Source: Pseudaminobacter sp040049255
GTDB taxonomy: Bacteria > Pseudomonadota > Alphaproteobacteria > Rhizobiales > Rhizobiaceae
Direction of reading: 5' to 3'
Assembly (NCBI RefSeq): GCF_040049255.1
Contig: NZ_JBDZDR010000006.1
Location: forward strand, 186,001 to 250,000
Length of the DNA: 64,000 bases
Shown: piece after piece, positions 8,391-16,891 of the stretch
Numbering within the stretch: the first letter of the stretch is position 1
Layout of the letters: each line of letters opens with the position of its first letter
Translations under genes and position numbers: made by a program
Notes under the pieces: generated by a model
What the model was told of the DNA's origin: nothing
Seen by the model: the letters and a program-made list of their open reading frames with translations, nothing else
Databases searched by the model: none

Positions 8391-8622
8391 ATCCGGATCA
8401 GGCCACCACGCGCTGCTGGCGAATGGATTGCCTCGGCCCGGGTGCCGACCCTAGTCGCGGCGGGTGCGTGCATTAGATCATCGTCATGGGGCGCGTCGGG
8501 CCTGCTTCATTCGGATGCGCCATTATGACCGGCGAGTAGAGGCCGGTGCGCCTGCACGGAATGGCCGTGCCTAGACCTGATGGCCAGCTTCCCAGCGCCC
8601 AGACCCACGAAGAGGCATATCG

Positions 8623-9231
8623 ATGACTGACCTCACCCGACGAGAGCTGCTGGAAATCGCTGCCGTGACCGGCGGCGCTCTTGTAGGAGGACAACTGATG
8701 CCCGGAGCAATCTCTTCAGCCGCCGCCCAAGGCGATGGCGTAGCGCCCGCTCCGCTCGACGTCGTGCTGCGCGTCAACGGAGCCGACCATCGGCTGACCC
8801 TGGACCCGCGCACCACGCTGCTGGACGCCCTGCGCGAGCACCTGCATCTCACCGGCTCGAAGAAGGGCTGCGGCCTCGGCCAGTGCGGCGCCTGCACGGT
8901 GCTGATGGACGGCAAGCGCTTCAAATCCTGCCTGTCGCTCGCCGCCCTGGTGGAAGGCCGCGAGATCACCACGATCGAAGGCCTCGCCCAAGGGGACGAA
9001 CTCCATCCGCTGCAGGCCGCCTTCATCGAACGCGATGCGTTCCAGTGCGGCTACTGCACGTCGGGGCAGATCATGGCCGGGGTGGCGTGCATCAACGAGG
9101 GCCATGCCGGCTCGCCGGAAGAGATCCGCGAGTGGATGAGCGGCAATATCTGCCGCTGCGGGGCATACGACAATATCGTCGCGGCCATCCAGGATGCGGC
9201 TGCCGTCACCGGGTCCACGCAGGGAGGCTGA
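8623..9231 (+). CDS. paoA: periplasmic aldehyde oxidoreductase, [2Fe-2S] subunit with Tat signal
   Basis: A 202-residue iron-sulfur subunit of the xanthine-oxidase family. The N-terminus carries a twin-arginine export signal (TRRELLEIAAV then a hydrophobic run ending near AAAQ). Both [2Fe-2S] sites are present: GCGLGQCGACTV for the plant-type cluster, and QCGYCTSGQI with GNICRCGAY for the second. The Tat signal separates PaoA/YagT-type enzymes from cytoplasmic relatives; the folded heterotrimer is exported as one. AAGAGG lies 7 bases upstream of the ATG. paoB starts 3 bases after the stop. The expected role is oxidation of aromatic or other aldehydes in the periplasm. Confidence 0.9.
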   Translation: MTDLTRRELLEIAAVTGGALVGGQLMPGAISSAAAQGDGVAPAPLDVVLRVNGADHRLTLDPRTTLLDALREHLHLTGSKKGCGLGQCGACTVLMDGKRFKSCLSLAALVEGREITTIEGLAQGDELHPLQAAFIERDAFQCGYCTSGQIMAGVACINEGHAGSPEEIREWMSGNICRCGAYDNIVAAIQDAAAVTGSTQGG

Positions 9232-9234
9232 ACG

Positions 9235-10233
9235 ATGTATCCCTTCGCCCTGGAACGTCCGCGCGATCTCAATGCCGCCCTGGCGTTTCGCGCCCAGGCC
9301 GGACTCAATGATGCGCCCGTCGAATACATCGCCGGCGGCACGGACATGGTGCAGCTCCTGCAGGAGAACGTGCGCCGGCCGCGGCAGCTGGTCAGCCTCG
9401 CCGGCCTGCTGGACAATGGCATCGAACTCGGCCCCCAGGGCCTCAGGCTCGGCGCGGCCGCGACGATGGCCGAGGTCGCGGTTCACGCCGGCGTGGTCGA
9501 GCGGTTTCCGCTCATTTCGCAGGCCTTGCTGGCTTCGGCGAGCCCGCAGGTGCGCAACCAGGCGACAATGGGCGGCAACCTCCTGCAGCGCACCCGCTGC
9601 CCCTATTTCCGCGATGTCGGCTACGCATCCTGCAACAAGCGCATGCCGGGCTCGGGCTGCGCGGCGTTGGGCGGCGAGAACCGCTGGAACGCCGTGCTGG
9701 GCACGAGCGAGAACTGCATCGCGGTCCATCCTTCCGACCTGGCGGTCGCGCTGGCTGCGCTGGATGCAGTGGTGGAGATTGGCGGGCCGGAGGGAGAGCG
9801 CTCGATACCGCTTGCCGACCTCCACCGGCTGCCGGGGGACACGCCGCACCTCGAAACCATCCTCGAGCCGGGCGAGGTGATCACCGCCATCACCATCCCG
9901 GCCGATGCGGGCGGGCTCCGCTCCCATTACCTGAAGGTCCGCGATCGCGCTTCCTTCGAGTTCGCCGTCGTGTCCGCGGCGGTAGCGCTCGACATGGACG
10001 GCAGCGGCATCCGCCAGGCGCGCATCGCTCTTGGCGGTGTCGGGACCAAGCCCTGGCGCGTCCCCCGGGTCGAGGCGGCAATGGCCGGGGCCGTCCTGGA
10101 ACCGGCCAAGCTTCGTGAGGCCGCCGCGCTCGCTGCCGAAGGCGCCCGGGGATACGGGCATAACGACTTCAAGATCGAGCTCATGCAGCGCGCCATCGTT
10201 CGTGCGGTCGAAATCGCGGGAGCACGCACATGA
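9235..10233 (+). CDS. paoB: periplasmic aldehyde oxidoreductase, FAD subunit
   Basis: A 332-residue FAD-binding subunit. The FAD phosphate loop is seen as YIAGGTDMVQL (about residues 29-39) and the second FAD motif as NQATMGGNLLQRTRC. The cysteine-rich insert that follows (RCPYFRDVGYASCNKRMPGSGC) is what PaoB/YagS-type and 4-hydroxybenzoyl-CoA-reductase-type subunits use to hold an extra [4Fe-4S] cluster. This is strong evidence for the Pao subgroup. The gene overlaps paoC by 4 bases (10230-10233). Confidence 0.9.
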   Translation: MYPFALERPRDLNAALAFRAQAGLNDAPVEYIAGGTDMVQLLQENVRRPRQLVSLAGLLDNGIELGPQGLRLGAAATMAEVAVHAGVVERFPLISQALLASASPQVRNQATMGGNLLQRTRCPYFRDVGYASCNKRMPGSGCAALGGENRWNAVLGTSENCIAVHPSDLAVALAALDAVVEIGGPEGERSIPLADLHRLPGDTPHLETILEPGEVITAITIPADAGGLRSHYLKVRDRASFEFAVVSAAVALDMDGSGIRQARIALGGVGTKPWRVPRVEAAMAGAVLEPAKLREAAALAAEGARGYGHNDFKIELMQRAIVRAVEIAGART

Positions 10234-12365
10234 ACGTCGCGACCATCGGTCAACCCATCAGCCGGATCGACGGACACAAGAAGGTCACAGGACATGCCAC
10301 GTATGCCGCCGAATTCGCAGTGCCCGACGAGGCTTATGGCGTCATCGTCAGGAGTACCGTGCCGAAGGGCCGCGTGACCACAATCGACAGTGCCGCAGCC
10401 GAAGCGGCTCCCGGCGTCATTGCCGTCCTTACCCATGTCAACGCACCGAAGCTGCCCTATCGTCCGCACAAGGGCTTCACCGACCCCGATGTCGGCGAGC
10501 GCCTGCATGTGCTGCAGGACGATCGCATCGATCACCAGGGCCAGCCGGTCGGGCTGGTGGTCGCCGACACGCTGGAACAGGCGGTGCATGCCGCGAGCCT
10601 GGTCGATGTCACCTATGCCGCCGAACCTGCGATCGTCGACGTCGCCCGCGTCGATCCGGCCAGGCCCACCGTGCAGAAGACCGACCAGGGCGAGCGGCGT
10701 CCCTCGGAGTCCCGGCGCGGCGATGCCCAGCACGCCCTGGCGACCGCCGAGGTTCGTGTCGATCGGACCTACGTGATCCCGCGCGAGAACCACAACCCGA
10801 TGGAGCTGCACGCGACGATCGCAGCCTGGGACGGCGACCGCCTTACCCTATGGGACAAGTCCCAGTGGGTGAGCAACGTTGCCGAGGAGATCGCCGCGGT
10901 ATTCGGCATTCCGGCAGGGAACATCCAGGTGATCTCGCCCTTCGTCGGCGGCGCCTTCGGCTCGGCGCTTCGGACATGGCCGCATGTCACGCTCGCGGCA
11001 CTCGGCGCTCGCGTGGCGGGACGTCCCGTGAAGGTGATGCTGTCGCGGCGCGAGATGTATTATGGCACCGGCTACCGGCCGCACACGGTCCAGCGGGTCG
11101 CGCTTGGCGCCTCGCGCGAGGGGCGTCTCACCGCAACCATTCAAGACGCCTGGCAGGAGACCTCGACTTACGAAGAATATTCCGAGGCGCTCACCAGCGC
11201 GACGCGCTTCCTCCATTCCTGCCCCAACGTCTACACACGCCACCGCCTCGCGCCGATGAATGTGCACACGCCGACATACATGCGTGCGCCAGGCGAGGTG
11301 AGCAACGTCTTCGCGCTCGAATCCGCCATGGACGAACTGGCCGTGGCGCTCGGCATGGACCCGGTGGAGCTGCGCCTGCGCAACGAGCCGGCGCGCGACG
11401 AGTTCAAGAACTTGCCGTTCTCCAGCCGCTCGACGCGGGAGTGCTACCGCGTAGCCGCCGAACGCTTCGGCTGGAGCCGGCGCACCTCCGAGCCGCGCTC
11501 CATGCGAGACGGGCGGCTGCTGATCGGCTGGGGCATGGCGACCGCGACCTATCCGATGAACTTTGCGCCGGCTTCGGCCATGGCGCGCCTGCTGCCCGAC
11601 GGCAGCGCCGAAGTCATGAGCGCGGCGAGCGACATGGGGCCAGGCACCTGGACGTCGATGACCCAGGTCGCGGCCGATGCTCTCGGCCTGCCGATCGAAC
11701 GCGTGAAGTTCATGCTCGGCGACAGCCGCTTCCCCAAGACGCCGCCCCATGGCGGTTCGATGACGATGGCGAGCGTCGGCAGCGCCGTACAGGCCGCCTG
11801 TCTCCAGATACGCGAGCAGGCGCTGGCACGCGGCGGATCCAACGACCTCACCGAGGCCATGCAGCGCATTGGCCAGCCCATCGAGGGCACGGCCTCGGCC
11901 AAGCCGGGCGCGGATGGCAAGCGGTTCTCCATGCATGCCTTCGGCGCCGTTTTCGCGGAGGTCGCGGTCGATCCGGACCTGGGTGAAACGCGCGTGCGGC
12001 GCATCGTCGGTGCCTATGGTGCCGGCCGCATCGTCAACCCGAAAACCACCCACAGCCAGTGCATCGGCGGCATGATCGGCGGCATCGGCATGGCCCTGAT
12101 GGAGCACTCGGTCGTTGATCCGCGCAACGGCCGCGTTGCGAACGCCAACCTGGCCGAATACGCGGTGCCCGTTCACGCCGACGCGCCGCCCGTGATGGAT
12201 GTGATCCTCCTGGAGGAGAACGATCCGCACGTGAACCCGCTCGGGGTCAAGGGTGTCGGCGAGATCGCCATTGTGGGCGTCGCATCGGCAATCACCAACG
12301 CTGTCTTCCACGCCACCGGCAAGCGCATCCGCGAGCTGCCGGTGACGCCGGACAAATTGCTCTGA
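10230..12365 (+). CDS. paoC: periplasmic aldehyde oxidoreductase, molybdenum-cofactor subunit
   Basis: A 711-residue molybdopterin-binding subunit of the xanthine-oxidase family. Recognisable segments include FVGGAFGSALR, the RAPGEVSNVFALESAMDELA cofactor-binding stretch, and near the C-terminus GVKGVGEIAIVG, whose glutamate corresponds to the catalytic base of the family. PaoC in E. coli uses molybdopterin cytosine dinucleotide and needs the chaperone PaoD. No paoD/XdhC-like gene follows here: the next gene lies on the other strand. The insertion factor must be encoded elsewhere. Confidence 0.92.
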   Translation: MNVATIGQPISRIDGHKKVTGHATYAAEFAVPDEAYGVIVRSTVPKGRVTTIDSAAAEAAPGVIAVLTHVNAPKLPYRPHKGFTDPDVGERLHVLQDDRIDHQGQPVGLVVADTLEQAVHAASLVDVTYAAEPAIVDVARVDPARPTVQKTDQGERRPSESRRGDAQHALATAEVRVDRTYVIPRENHNPMELHATIAAWDGDRLTLWDKSQWVSNVAEEIAAVFGIPAGNIQVISPFVGGAFGSALRTWPHVTLAALGARVAGRPVKVMLSRREMYYGTGYRPHTVQRVALGASREGRLTATIQDAWQETSTYEEYSEALTSATRFLHSCPNVYTRHRLAPMNVHTPTYMRAPGEVSNVFALESAMDELAVALGMDPVELRLRNEPARDEFKNLPFSSRSTRECYRVAAERFGWSRRTSEPRSMRDGRLLIGWGMATATYPMNFAPASAMARLLPDGSAEVMSAASDMGPGTWTSMTQVAADALGLPIERVKFMLGDSRFPKTPPHGGSMTMASVGSAVQAACLQIREQALARGGSNDLTEAMQRIGQPIEGTASAKPGADGKRFSMHAFGAVFAEVAVDPDLGETRVRRIVGAYGAGRIVNPKTTHSQCIGGMIGGIGMALMEHSVVDPRNGRVANANLAEYAVPVHADAPPVMDVILLEENDPHVNPLGVKGVGEIAIVGVASAITNAVFHATGKRIRELPVTPDKLL

Positions 12366-12401
12366 AGCGACATGCCGGAGCGGCGCCCTGCTCTCCCCAA
12401 A

Positions 12402-12444
12402 CATCAGAGCGCCGCGCTTCCCGGGGGACGCCTGCGCTCTGATG
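12402..12444. terminator. inverted repeat between paoC and a convergent binding-protein gene
   Basis: CATCAGAGCGC (12402-12412) pairs with GCGCTCTGATG (12434-12444) over a 21-base loop that itself contains CCCGGG. It lies in the 131-base gap where two genes converge, which fits a bidirectional terminator. Confidence 0.5.
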
Positions 12445-12496
12445 CATATTGGACGAAGCTGGTCAGTGACTCCGGTCAATCACCGACCACCCATTG

Positions 12497-13342
12497 CTAC
12501 TGCTTCGGGCTGAGGTCTATCTCGAACCACTTTTCCGAAAACTTCGCCAGCGTGCCGTCTTCACGCATCTCGGCAATTGCCTTATCGAGGATGGCCTTGA
12601 GCTCCGGCTCGTCCTTGCGAATGCCCAGGCAGACATTCGTTGCCATGATGCCGCCGACGAGCAGCGGCCCTGTCGTCTTCAGCGCCCCCTGGCTCCTGGC
12701 CGCGCGGTCGCGGGCAAACACGACGTTGTCGAACTGGCCGTCAAGGCGCCCGCCTTCCAGGTCCAGTTGCACTTGCTCGGAGGATTTGTAGGTCCGCACC
12801 TCGACCACATCGCCGAAGTTCTCCTCGACGAACTGCAACTGGCTGGTGGAGAGCGAGGCACCGAGCGTCATGCCTTTCAGGGGCTGCTTGAGGTCCGCCA
12901 CGGCCTTCTTGCCTTCTTCGGTGTCGGTCGAAAGGCTTTCGCCAGTATGCGGCAGGTCGGCAATCGGGCTGTCGGCGCCGACGAGGAAGGTGTTGGGCGT
13001 GATGACGTAGGGGTCGGAGAAATCGATCACCTTGCGCCGCTCGGGGTTCGGGCCCATGGTCAGCACGACGTCAAACTTTCCGGCCAGCAGCGACGGGATC
13101 TGGCTGTCCCAGTCCTGGGCGACGATCTTGCAGTCGAGCTCAGCGCGCTTGCACACTTCCTTGATGACATCGAGGTCGAGGCCCTCAAGCTCGCCGCTGG
13201 CGGTGGTCGAGTTGAACGGCGGGAAAGCGCCTTCCACGCCGACGGTTACGGTCTTCCATTCCTTGGCAAGAGCCGTGCCACTGTAGAGCACCGAGAGCGC
13301 GGACAAGGCGCAGGCAGCTACGAGAGCGCTTTTTTTGGACAT
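12497..13342 (-). CDS. polar amino-acid-type ABC transporter, substrate-binding protein
   Basis: A 281-residue family 3 solute-binding protein. It has a signal peptide (MSKKSALVAACALSALSVLYSG, cleaved near ALA-K), then the typical GVEGAFPPFNSTTASGELEGLDLDV opening, a CKIVAQDWDSQIPSLLAGKFD hinge region and a C-terminal DGTLAKFSEKWF. Members bind lysine, arginine, ornithine, octopine or histidine, but the same fold also takes non-amino-acid ligands. GAGGT lies 5-6 bases before the ATG. The matching permeases and ATPase are 3.5 kb away on the opposite strand (16892-19108). A shared operator upstream of both suggests co-regulation. Confidence 0.92.
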   Translation of the reverse strand: MSKKSALVAACALSALSVLYSGTALAKEWKTVTVGVEGAFPPFNSTTASGELEGLDLDVIKEVCKRAELDCKIVAQDWDSQIPSLLAGKFDVVLTMGPNPERRKVIDFSDPYVITPNTFLVGADSPIADLPHTGESLSTDTEEGKKAVADLKQPLKGMTLGASLSTSQLQFVEENFGDVVEVRTYKSSEQVQLDLEGGRLDGQFDNVVFARDRAARSQGALKTTGPLLVGGIMATNVCLGIRKDEPELKAILDKAIAEMREDGTLAKFSEKWFEIDLSPKQ

Positions 13343-13466
13343 TGTTACCTCATCTTCCTAGACGGTTTCTCACGATCCAGCTTGTCCGCGGTTGGAAACG
13401 GATAGCCGGCAATCCTGACTGACCCTAACCTTGTACCTGGCACACCGCGCTGCAAAGCGGAAAGTC

Positions 13467-13498
13467 GTTCACGTATGTGAACTACATTCAGGAATGTA
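13467..13498. promoter_or_regulatory. compound operator upstream of binding-protein gene (IclR candidate)
   Basis: Two abutting 16-base palindromes occur here: GTTCACGTATGTGAAC (13467-13482, 14 of 16 positions symmetric) and TACATTCAGGAATGTA (13483-13498, 7-bp arms). The first matches a site at the iclR/SDR divergent promoter at 14 of 16 bases, and an ATTC...GAATG element follows in both places. Its position about 125-155 bases before the binding-protein start fits control by the neighbouring IclR protein. Confidence 0.6.
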
Positions 13499-13551
13499 AC
13501 CCTCTCCGTGATGGGCCGAGCCCCCAGGCCGGCGAAAGCTGCGCCTCGCCC

Positions 13552-14457
13552 TTACGGACAGCACGCCTTGGCGTGGCGCACCACATCGGCATGCGTTGCA
13601 AACCAGACATCCTTATGTATGCGGATATGGGAAATGAGTTCCCTCAGGAGCCAGATGCGCGAGCGGTGGCCGATTATGTCGGGATGCATGGTGAGCTGGA
13701 AAATGCCTCCCTCCTCGTAGGCGGCATCGAATTCCCGCAGGAAGATCTTCAGAATGTCGTGCGGAGCGATCTGTGGCCGCAATCCGCCCCAGCGGTCCAT
13801 GACCAGATAGGCGGCGTCGTCGCGAATCCACTCGACCGGCAGTTCGATCACGCCGCAAGGCTCGCCGTTCAGCAACAGCTCATAGCAGTCCACATCGGCC
13901 ATCAGTGAGGAATCGTAAAGCAACCCCATGTCCGCTGTGATCTGCAGCGTATTCTCGCTGAAATCCCACGAGGGCGTGCGGATGCCGACCGGGCGAACGC
14001 CGGTGATCTTCTCCAGCGTGTCGGCGGCGCGAAACTGCAGGTCGCGTTCGGTTGCCGCATCCAGCAGCGTGTTGCGCTCATGGATCCAGCCATGCAGCCC
14101 GATTTCATGCCCTTCGGCGATCAATGCCCGCTGTTCGTCCGGATAGTGGATTGCCGAAATTGCCGGCACGAAGAACGTGGCGGGGATGGCCTCGCGCGAC
14201 AGAATCTGGCGAATTCGCGGGATGCCCTGTCGCGGACCGAACTGGCCTTGCGAAAGCGCCGAAATCGACCGGCCGCCGTCGCGCAGCTCGAACGTGTCGT
14301 GGTCGGAATCGAACGACAATGCAACCGCGCACCGGGCGCCACCCGGCCAGGAGGCGGGCTTCAGCGTTCTCCCCGCCCGGGCTCGGTTCATGATGGTTTG
14401 CAGGCGCTCTTCGGGCCAGGTCCAGGTCGCAAGCGGCGCGTTGGGATCGGTCGTCAT
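13552..14457 (-). CDS. polysaccharide-deacetylase-family (NodB-fold) hydrolase
   Basis: A 301-residue carbohydrate-esterase-4-like protein. The metal/catalytic motifs appear as SFDSDHD (about residues 44-50), HEIGLHGWIHERN (His-x3-His type), the RTPSWDFSENT substrate strand and a late QLTMHPDIIGHRS. No signal peptide is seen, so it acts in the cytoplasm, as do allantoinase/PuuE-like and other small-molecule amide hydrolases of this fold; a polysaccharide substrate is therefore unlikely. The start is set at 14457, overlapping the SDR stop by 4 bases. It belongs to the iclR-SDR-hydrolase unit and probably acts on the imported compound. Confidence 0.85.
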   Translation of the reverse strand: MTTDPNAPLATWTWPEERLQTIMNRARAGRTLKPASWPGGARCAVALSFDSDHDTFELRDGGRSISALSQGQFGPRQGIPRIRQILSREAIPATFFVPAISAIHYPDEQRALIAEGHEIGLHGWIHERNTLLDAATERDLQFRAADTLEKITGVRPVGIRTPSWDFSENTLQITADMGLLYDSSLMADVDCYELLLNGEPCGVIELPVEWIRDDAAYLVMDRWGGLRPQIAPHDILKIFLREFDAAYEEGGIFQLTMHPDIIGHRSRIWLLRELISHIRIHKDVWFATHADVVRHAKACCP

Positions 14458-15227
14458 GCCACGGGGCCTCCGCTGACGGAAAGGGTCTGGCCGGTGATCC
14501 AGCTTGCAAAGGGCGATGCCAGGAAAAGCACGGCGTTGGAAATGTCCTCGGGGCGGCCGATGCGGCGAAGCGGGATTTCGTCGATCATCGCCTGCTGGCC
14601 CTCGTCGCCATAGGAAGCCCACTGGCGCTCGTAATCGGGACTGGTGCGCAGGAAGCCCGGCGCAACGGCATTGACGTTGATGCCGAAGGGTCCAAGCTCA
14701 TGGCCGAGCTGGCGGGCGAGACTGATGAGCGCGGCCTTGGCGCTTGCATAGGCCTGGATGCCGGTCAGGCTCACTCCGATGCCGGCTCCGCTGGAGATGA
14801 ATACGAGCTTGCCCGCACGACGCTTCTTCATCGCCGGCACCACGGCGCGCGCAACCATGAACGCACCACGCACATTGACGTCGTAGATGCTGTCCCAATC
14901 GGCGGCCGGAACGTCCTCGACCGGCTTCTTGGTCTGGCCGAGCACACCGCCCGCGACATGGACAAATATATCGAACCCGCCCTTCGCGTCCTCAGTTGCG
15001 ATCAACTGCGTGATCTGTGCCTCGTCCGTGACATCCAGGCAGGCGGTGGAAATCGAACCGCCACGGGCGGGACGGGTTTCGTCGGCCAGCCTTTGCAGTT
15101 CCGCCTCGTTGACGTCGGTTGCCAGCACCGCCGCGCCATCCGCGGCGAACGCTTCGCAGATCGCGCGGCCGATGCCACGCGCGGCACCGGTCACAAGGAC
15201 GCGCTTTCCTTCGAACTGAATATCCAT
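14454..15227 (-). CDS. SDR-family oxidoreductase
   Basis: A 257-residue classical short-chain dehydrogenase. The cofactor loop is TGAARGIGRA (residues 14-23), an Asp after the second strand (ATDVNE) suggests NAD preference, the NNAG position reads HVAGG, a catalytic serine lies in FISSGAG, and YASAK gives the Tyr-Lys pair. The C-terminus ends in WITGQTLSVSGG. The HVAGG variant of the NNAG motif is seen in some sugar-acid and hydroxy-acid dehydrogenases. It begins one base after the iclR stop and overlaps the deacetylase-family gene. The substrate is unknown. Confidence 0.9.
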   Translation of the reverse strand: MDIQFEGKRVLVTGAARGIGRAICEAFAADGAAVLATDVNEAELQRLADETRPARGGSISTACLDVTDEAQITQLIATEDAKGGFDIFVHVAGGVLGQTKKPVEDVPAADWDSIYDVNVRGAFMVARAVVPAMKKRRAGKLVFISSGAGIGVSLTGIQAYASAKAALISLARQLGHELGPFGINVNAVAPGFLRTSPDYERQWASYGDEGQQAMIDEIPLRRIGRPEDISNAVLFLASPFASWITGQTLSVSGGPVA

Positions 15228-15228
15228 T

Positions 15229-16020
15229 TCACTGCTTTTCCGTTGCTGGGGGCTTGTAGCCGAGGCGATAGCTGAGCTCGGCTGCGCTGCGGATCACGGC
15301 GTCGATCATCCGGCTGCGAGATGCGGCGAAGCGGGGCGAAATCGTCGCGATATTGAGGGCGGCAATCACCTCGCCGGTGGAATCGCGCACCGGGGCGGCA
15401 ACGCCGGAGCCACCGGCGACCGCTTCCTCGTCGCTGATGGCATAGCCATCGACGCGGGCGCTTTCGATGATCCTCCGGATCTGGACGCGGTCGATGATCG
15501 TGCGGTCGGTGATCTGCACGATGCGTTCCTTGCACAGATAGGACGCGGTCCTTTCCGGGGCCCAATGGGCCAGCAGAACTCGGCCCATGGCGGTGCAAAA
15601 GGCGGGATCGGAGCCCGTCAGATCGGAATCGAAGCGCACCGCCTGGTGACTGACGCTCTTGGCGAGCAGCTTGACGCGCCCGTCCTTGCGGCGGGCGCCC
15701 AGGAACACCGTCTCGCCTTCGCCGTCACGCAAGGCATCCATGATCGGTTGCGCGGCGGCGATCAGTTGCGCGTCACGGCCGCTGGACCAGCCGGGCCCGT
15801 TTCGAAAGGCGTCATGGATGCGATATGCTTCCCCCTCGTCCCGCGTGACGTAAGCGCGCGAGACGAGCGTCGCCAGCAGATTGAACGTGCTGCTTTTGGG
15901 ATAGCCGAGTTCCGAAACGATGGTTTTCAGCGTCAGCGGCTTCGAAGAGCGCGCCAGAAGCTCCAGAATCTCCAGGACCCGGACGGCGGATTTCACTTCA
16001 GAGTCATTTAGGCTGTTCAT
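15229..16020 (-). CDS. IclR-family transcriptional regulator
   Basis: A 263-residue regulator with an N-terminal winged helix (SAVRVLEILELLARSSKPLTL, then IVSELGYPKSSTFNLLATL) and the C-terminal ligand domain (FCTAMGRVLLA; DEEAVAGGSGVAAPVRD; ALNIA). IclR proteins sense small carboxylates or degradation intermediates and control divergent catabolic genes. The start is taken at ATG 16020 because upstream residues are non-conserved. That ATG lies inside the palindrome at 16015-16030 and has no well-placed Shine-Dalgarno, so the transcript may be leaderless or the start misjudged. Confidence 0.9.
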   Translation of the reverse strand: MNSLNDSEVKSAVRVLEILELLARSSKPLTLKTIVSELGYPKSSTFNLLATLVSRAYVTRDEGEAYRIHDAFRNGPGWSSGRDAQLIAAAQPIMDALRDGEGETVFLGARRKDGRVKLLAKSVSHQAVRFDSDLTGSDPAFCTAMGRVLLAHWAPERTASYLCKERIVQITDRTIIDRVQIRRIIESARVDGYAISDEEAVAGGSGVAAPVRDSTGEVIAALNIATISPRFAASRSRMIDAVIRSAAELSYRLGYKPPATEKQ

Positions 16021-16049
16021 ATATGTGAACGAAATTCCTGTTGAAGAAT
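16015..16049. promoter_or_regulatory. compound operator at the iclR/SDR divergent promoter
   Basis: GTTCATATATGTGAAC (16015-16030, 14 of 16 symmetric) is followed after three bases by ATTC (16034-16037) and GAATG (16046-16050). The layout matches the site at 13467-13498. It overlaps the iclR start codon and sits 70-90 bases before the rightward SDR, so it could control both directions. Confidence 0.6.
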
Positions 16050-16102
16050 GCCTAGGCAGCCATACCATGCTCCCGCTATGTTGAAAAGGAGCAGATTTGC
16101 AC

Positions 16103-16852
16103 ATGGACGCAGTACATAAGGTTGCCATTGTCACCGGCGCGGCGCGCGGCATTGGCAAGGCGTGCGCGCTGGATCTGGCGCGTGCCGGATATCATATCGC
16201 GCTGGTCGATCTGCTTGAACAGGAACTGTCCGACACTGCTGCCGAAATATCCAGCCTTGGCGTTCGCACGCTCACATTCGTGGCCGATGTTTCAAGCTAT
16301 AAGCGAGCCGGCGAAGTGGTCGAGGCGACGGTCGCCGAGTTCGGCCGCGTCGACTTCCTGCTGAACAATGCCGGGCGCTCCGCGCCTGTCGGCATCCTCG
16401 ATATTTCCGAAGAGGATTTCGACCGCGCTATCGCGATCAACCTGAAAAGCTGCTTCAACTACATCCAGCACACTGCACCCCACATGCTGAAGCAGGGTGG
16501 TGGACGCATCGTGTCGATGTCGTCGCTGAACGCGCTTTCCGGAGGCGTGACGGCGGCCGTGAGCAAGTTTGCCTATGCCGCCGCCAAGGCCGGCATCCTG
16601 GGCATGACCCGTGCGCTGGCAAAGGAATTGGGCCCGCATATTGCCGTCAACGCGATCTGCCCCGGCGTCATCCGCACGGAGATCGACACCAACGTGACCG
16701 ACCGGGCCGACGAAGTCATCAAGGGCATTGCGCTTGGCCGGCTTGGCTGCGCGGACGACGTGGCGCGGCTGGTGACCTTCCTCGCGACGTCGGAGCCCTG
16801 CTTCATGACCGGTCAGGCGCTGACCGTCGACGGCTTCCAGTTCAACATGTAA
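16103..16852 (+). CDS. SDR-family oxidoreductase, 3-oxoacyl-reductase-like
   Basis: A 249-residue classical SDR: TGAARGIGKA near the N-terminus, LLNNAGRS at about residue 88, a catalytic Ser in VSMSSLN, YAAAK as the Tyr-Lys pair, and the C-terminal FMTGQALTVDGF. Start choice is open: AAGGAG at 16086-16091 is 5 bases before a TTG at 16097 and 11 before ATG 16103. It is the first gene of the rightward unit with two permeases and an ATPase, so it probably oxidises or reduces the transported compound or its product. Confidence 0.9.
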   Translation: MDAVHKVAIVTGAARGIGKACALDLARAGYHIALVDLLEQELSDTAAEISSLGVRTLTFVADVSSYKRAGEVVEATVAEFGRVDFLLNNAGRSAPVGILDISEEDFDRAIAINLKSCFNYIQHTAPHMLKQGGGRIVSMSSLNALSGGVTAAVSKFAYAAAKAGILGMTRALAKELGPHIAVNAICPGVIRTEIDTNVTDRADEVIKGIALGRLGCADDVARLVTFLATSEPCFMTGQALTVDGFQFNM

Positions 16853-16891
16853 GCCGTCTCCCACGCGCCGACGCGAGACAAGGATGAGCAG

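Noticed and set aside
10848..12479. 543-codon frame opposite paoC
   Set aside because: paoC is unmistakable, and the antisense product has no recognisable motif.
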